Of a stretch of DNA of 16,641 nucleotides, positions 15,121-16,641 are shown in pieces (position 1 is the stretch's first letter; each line of letters opens with the position of its first letter). The translations under genes were made by a program, and so were the position numbers. The notes beneath the pieces were generated by a model. The model made no database searches, was not told where the DNA came from, and was given only the letters and a program-made list of their open reading frames with translations. Where the stretch lies: positions 1-16,641 of the forward strand of contig JAWXTU010000051.1 in assembly GCA_044433285.1 (NCBI GenBank), written 5' to 3'. This DNA is from Aphodosoma sp044433285 (GTDB lineage: Bacteria > Bacteroidota > Bacteroidia > Bacteroidales > Paludibacteraceae).

Positions 15121-15570
15121 ATGATAAAAAAAATAGAAATACAACACGAATCTCAAGTTGTGGATTTACTAAGATCAATCGATAATGATTTTGGTTACTC
15201 ACTTGAAACAAGGGTAGATATTGAAAGCTATGTTCAAAAATTTATAACCAAAGGTGTATGCTTTGGTTATATTGATGGAGATAGTGGTTCTTTATTAGGA
15301 ATACTTGGGGCATATTGCAATGATTATGCTAATAAATATGCATATATAACAATTTTAGGTGTAGTGAAGAGTTGTAGAGGGAAAGGAATAGCTAAATCTA
15401 TATGTAAGTATTTCTTTGAATATTTAAATGAAAAGGCTTTTAAAATAGTAGAAGTAGAGACTAACAACGAACCTGCAAAGCAACTATATTTAGATCTGGG
15501 TTTTAATGTAACAGCCAGTAGTCCAAATGATTATGAGGGAACTAAATATAGTATGAAAAAGATTTTATAA
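15121..15570 (+). CDS. GNAT-family N-acyltransferase
   Basis: This 149-residue single-domain protein has the normal GNAT length. The acyl-CoA pyrophosphate-binding motif is at 86-91 (RGKGIA) after the beta-4 strand ITILGVV (76-82). The later NNEPAKQLYLDLGF (115-128) is the classic end of the fold. Substrate is not shown by sequence. In this setting it could acylate the amino group of a sugar nucleotide, as WecD and PseH relatives do, or the amino acid attached by the ATP-grasp ligase upstream. The start is well supported by the Shine-Dalgarno at 15106-15113. Stress or ribosomal-protein acetylation is an alternative, but a place in the middle of a sugar operon makes it less likely. Confidence 0.8.
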   Translation: MIKKIEIQHESQVVDLLRSIDNDFGYSLETRVDIESYVQKFITKGVCFGYIDGDSGSLLGILGAYCNDYANKYAYITILGVVKSCRGKGIAKSICKYFFEYLNEKAFKIVEVETNNEPAKQLYLDLGFNVTASSPNDYEGTKYSMKKIL

Positions 15571-15585
15571 TTTTAGTATATAGTT

Positions 15586-16641
15586 ATGGCAGTTAAAAGC
15601 TTATTATTGCGCAATTTGTTTTGGATAAAAGACTTTTTAATAGGTTCTCCTATTAGAAAACAATATTGTGAAATTAGAAATATATTTGAACAAAGGGGTG
15701 GTTTCCAAAAAGTAGAGGACGAGAGTCTACTGAATATTTTAAAATATGCAGTAGCTAATACTTCATATTACAAATGTTGTGATTATGATAATTTAAAAAC
15801 TTTTCCTGTTGTCAATAAAGCGATATTGATTGCGCATTATGATCAAATATTTGTTACTGAAAAGAACAACCCATTTCAAAAGGACAAATCATATCATATT
15901 CAAAAGACTTCTGGATCTACAGGGACACCATTCTCTGTTCCTTTTGATAATAGAAAAAGATTACGTAGAATTGCAGAATTAAAGTATTTTGGTAAGATTG
16001 TAGGATATAAATCGCATGACAAGTTAATACAGTTACGCATTTGGACTCATTGGCAGTCAAAGTCTAAGCGTCAGTCTTTTTGGGAGAATATAATTCCGTT
16101 TAACATAGGTAATCCAAGTGACGAAAACCTACTAAAGTTGTGTAATATTATTAATAACGAACGAGCTATTTCAATTAGATCTTACGCCTCTACCTATGAT
16201 TTAATAGCTCGTTATGTTAAAGAAAACAATATTAAATTACCTTCATTAAAAGTTTTAATAGCAGGAAGTGAGATGTTGTTAGATTCAACCAGAGAGCTTG
16301 TAAAGAAAAATATAGGTTGCAATATAGTTTCTCAGTACGCAAATGAAGAAAATGGAATATTAGCACAGGAGCTTCCTGGAGATGACAACCATAAGTTCTT
16401 TTTGAATTACGGAAGTTACCATTTTGAGATATTAAAATTTGATTCTGATGAACCAGCTGAATTAGGTGAAGTAGGAAGAATTGTAATAACCGATTTATTT
16501 AATTACGCATTTCCAATAATTAGATATGATAATGGGGATAATGGCGTAATGGAATACGACTCCAAAACCCAAAAGAAGTATATTTCAAAGATATATGGGA
16601 GGCGTTTAGATATGATCTATGACACAGTGGGTAATCCAGTA
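15586..16641 (+). CDS. CapK/PaaK-like adenylate-forming enzyme (3' truncated)
   Basis: The frame starts at ATG 15586, 15 bases after the GNAT stop, and stays open for 352 codons to the window edge. The translation carries TSGSTGTP at 108-115, the ATP phosphate loop of acyl-adenylate-forming ligases. Further motifs are YANEENG (251-257), GEVGRIVITD (294-303), RYDNGD (313-318) with the ribose-binding aspartate, and GRRLDMIYD (338-346), the hinge before the C-terminal lid. The order fits the phenylacetate-CoA ligase family, including CapK-type proteins of capsule loci. These activate a carboxylic acid as an acyl-AMP, often for transfer to CoA. Family length is usually about 430-460 residues, so roughly the last quarter is missing. 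The acid and acceptor are unknown; supply of an acyl group for sugar decoration is inferred from position. Confidence 0.85.
   Translation, partial: MAVKSLLLRNLFWIKDFLIGSPIRKQYCEIRNIFEQRGGFQKVEDESLLNILKYAVANTSYYKCCDYDNLKTFPVVNKAILIAHYDQIFVTEKNNPFQKDKSYHIQKTSGSTGTPFSVPFDNRKRLRRIAELKYFGKIVGYKSHDKLIQLRIWTHWQSKSKRQSFWENIIPFNIGNPSDENLLKLCNIINNERAISIRSYASTYDLIARYVKENNIKLPSLKVLIAGSEMLLDSTRELVKKNIGCNIVSQYANEENGILAQELPGDDNHKFFLNYGSYHFEILKFDSDEPAELGEVGRIVITDLFNYAFPIIRYDNGDNGVMEYDSKTQKKYISKIYGRRLDMIYDTVGNPV

Noticed and set aside
1..16641. CRISPR array, insertion sequence, tRNA or rRNA
   Set aside because: No regularly spaced repeats, transposase frame, terminal inverted repeats or RNA-gene-like sequence was seen; nearly all of the window is sugar-biosynthesis coding sequence.

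Overview
This window is a long, one-directional polysaccharide / lipid-linked glycan biosynthesis locus, most likely from a member of the Bacteroidota (probably Bacteroidales). The reasons are the A+T-rich coding DNA, the near absence of Shine-Dalgarno sequences, tight gene packing, and a long polyprenyl-phosphate sugar-1-phosphate transferase of a type I associate with that phylum. No ribosomal marker is present, so genus-level placement is not possible.

Layout. Bases 1-144 are the 3' end of an unidentified gene. Bases 145-399 hold no intact gene; the second half contains what looks like a decayed reading frame. From base 400 to the window edge, thirteen complete genes and one truncated gene all lie on the + strand. 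Their spacing runs from a 4-base overlap to 20 bases, with no terminator-like structure between them, so they look like one operon.

Block A (400-8786) encodes a UDP-2,3-diacetamido-2,3-dideoxyglucuronic acid route. A WbpA-type UDP-GlcNAc 6-dehydrogenase, a WlbA/WbpB 3-dehydrogenase, a WbpE PLP aminotransferase and a WbpD N-acetyltransferase are joined by a large FAD/Fe-S oxidoreductase of the D-lactate / D-2-hydroxyglutarate dehydrogenase type. I infer that the oxidoreductase clears the 2-hydroxyglutarate made when the 3-dehydrogenase recycles its NADH with 2-oxoglutarate. The block ends with an unusual membrane sugar-phosphate transferase that probably starts the lipid-linked glycan. No WbpI-type 2-epimerase is in the window.

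Block B (8795-13308) has rmlA and rmlB, a Wzx-type flippase, and a VioA-like sugar aminotransferase. rmlC and rmlD are absent, so dTDP-4-keto-6-deoxyglucose is probably aminated to a dTDP-4-amino-4,6-dideoxyhexose (such as Qui4N) rather than converted to rhamnose.

Block C (13315-16641) is more A+T rich and carries an ATP-grasp ligase, a left-handed beta-helix acyltransferase, a GNAT acyltransferase and a CapK/PaaK-like adenylate-forming enzyme cut by the window end. Together they suggest an unusual acyl or aminoacyl decoration, plausibly on the 4-amino sugar. No glycosyltransferase other than the initiating enzyme and no Wzy polymerase is visible, so the locus continues beyond the window.
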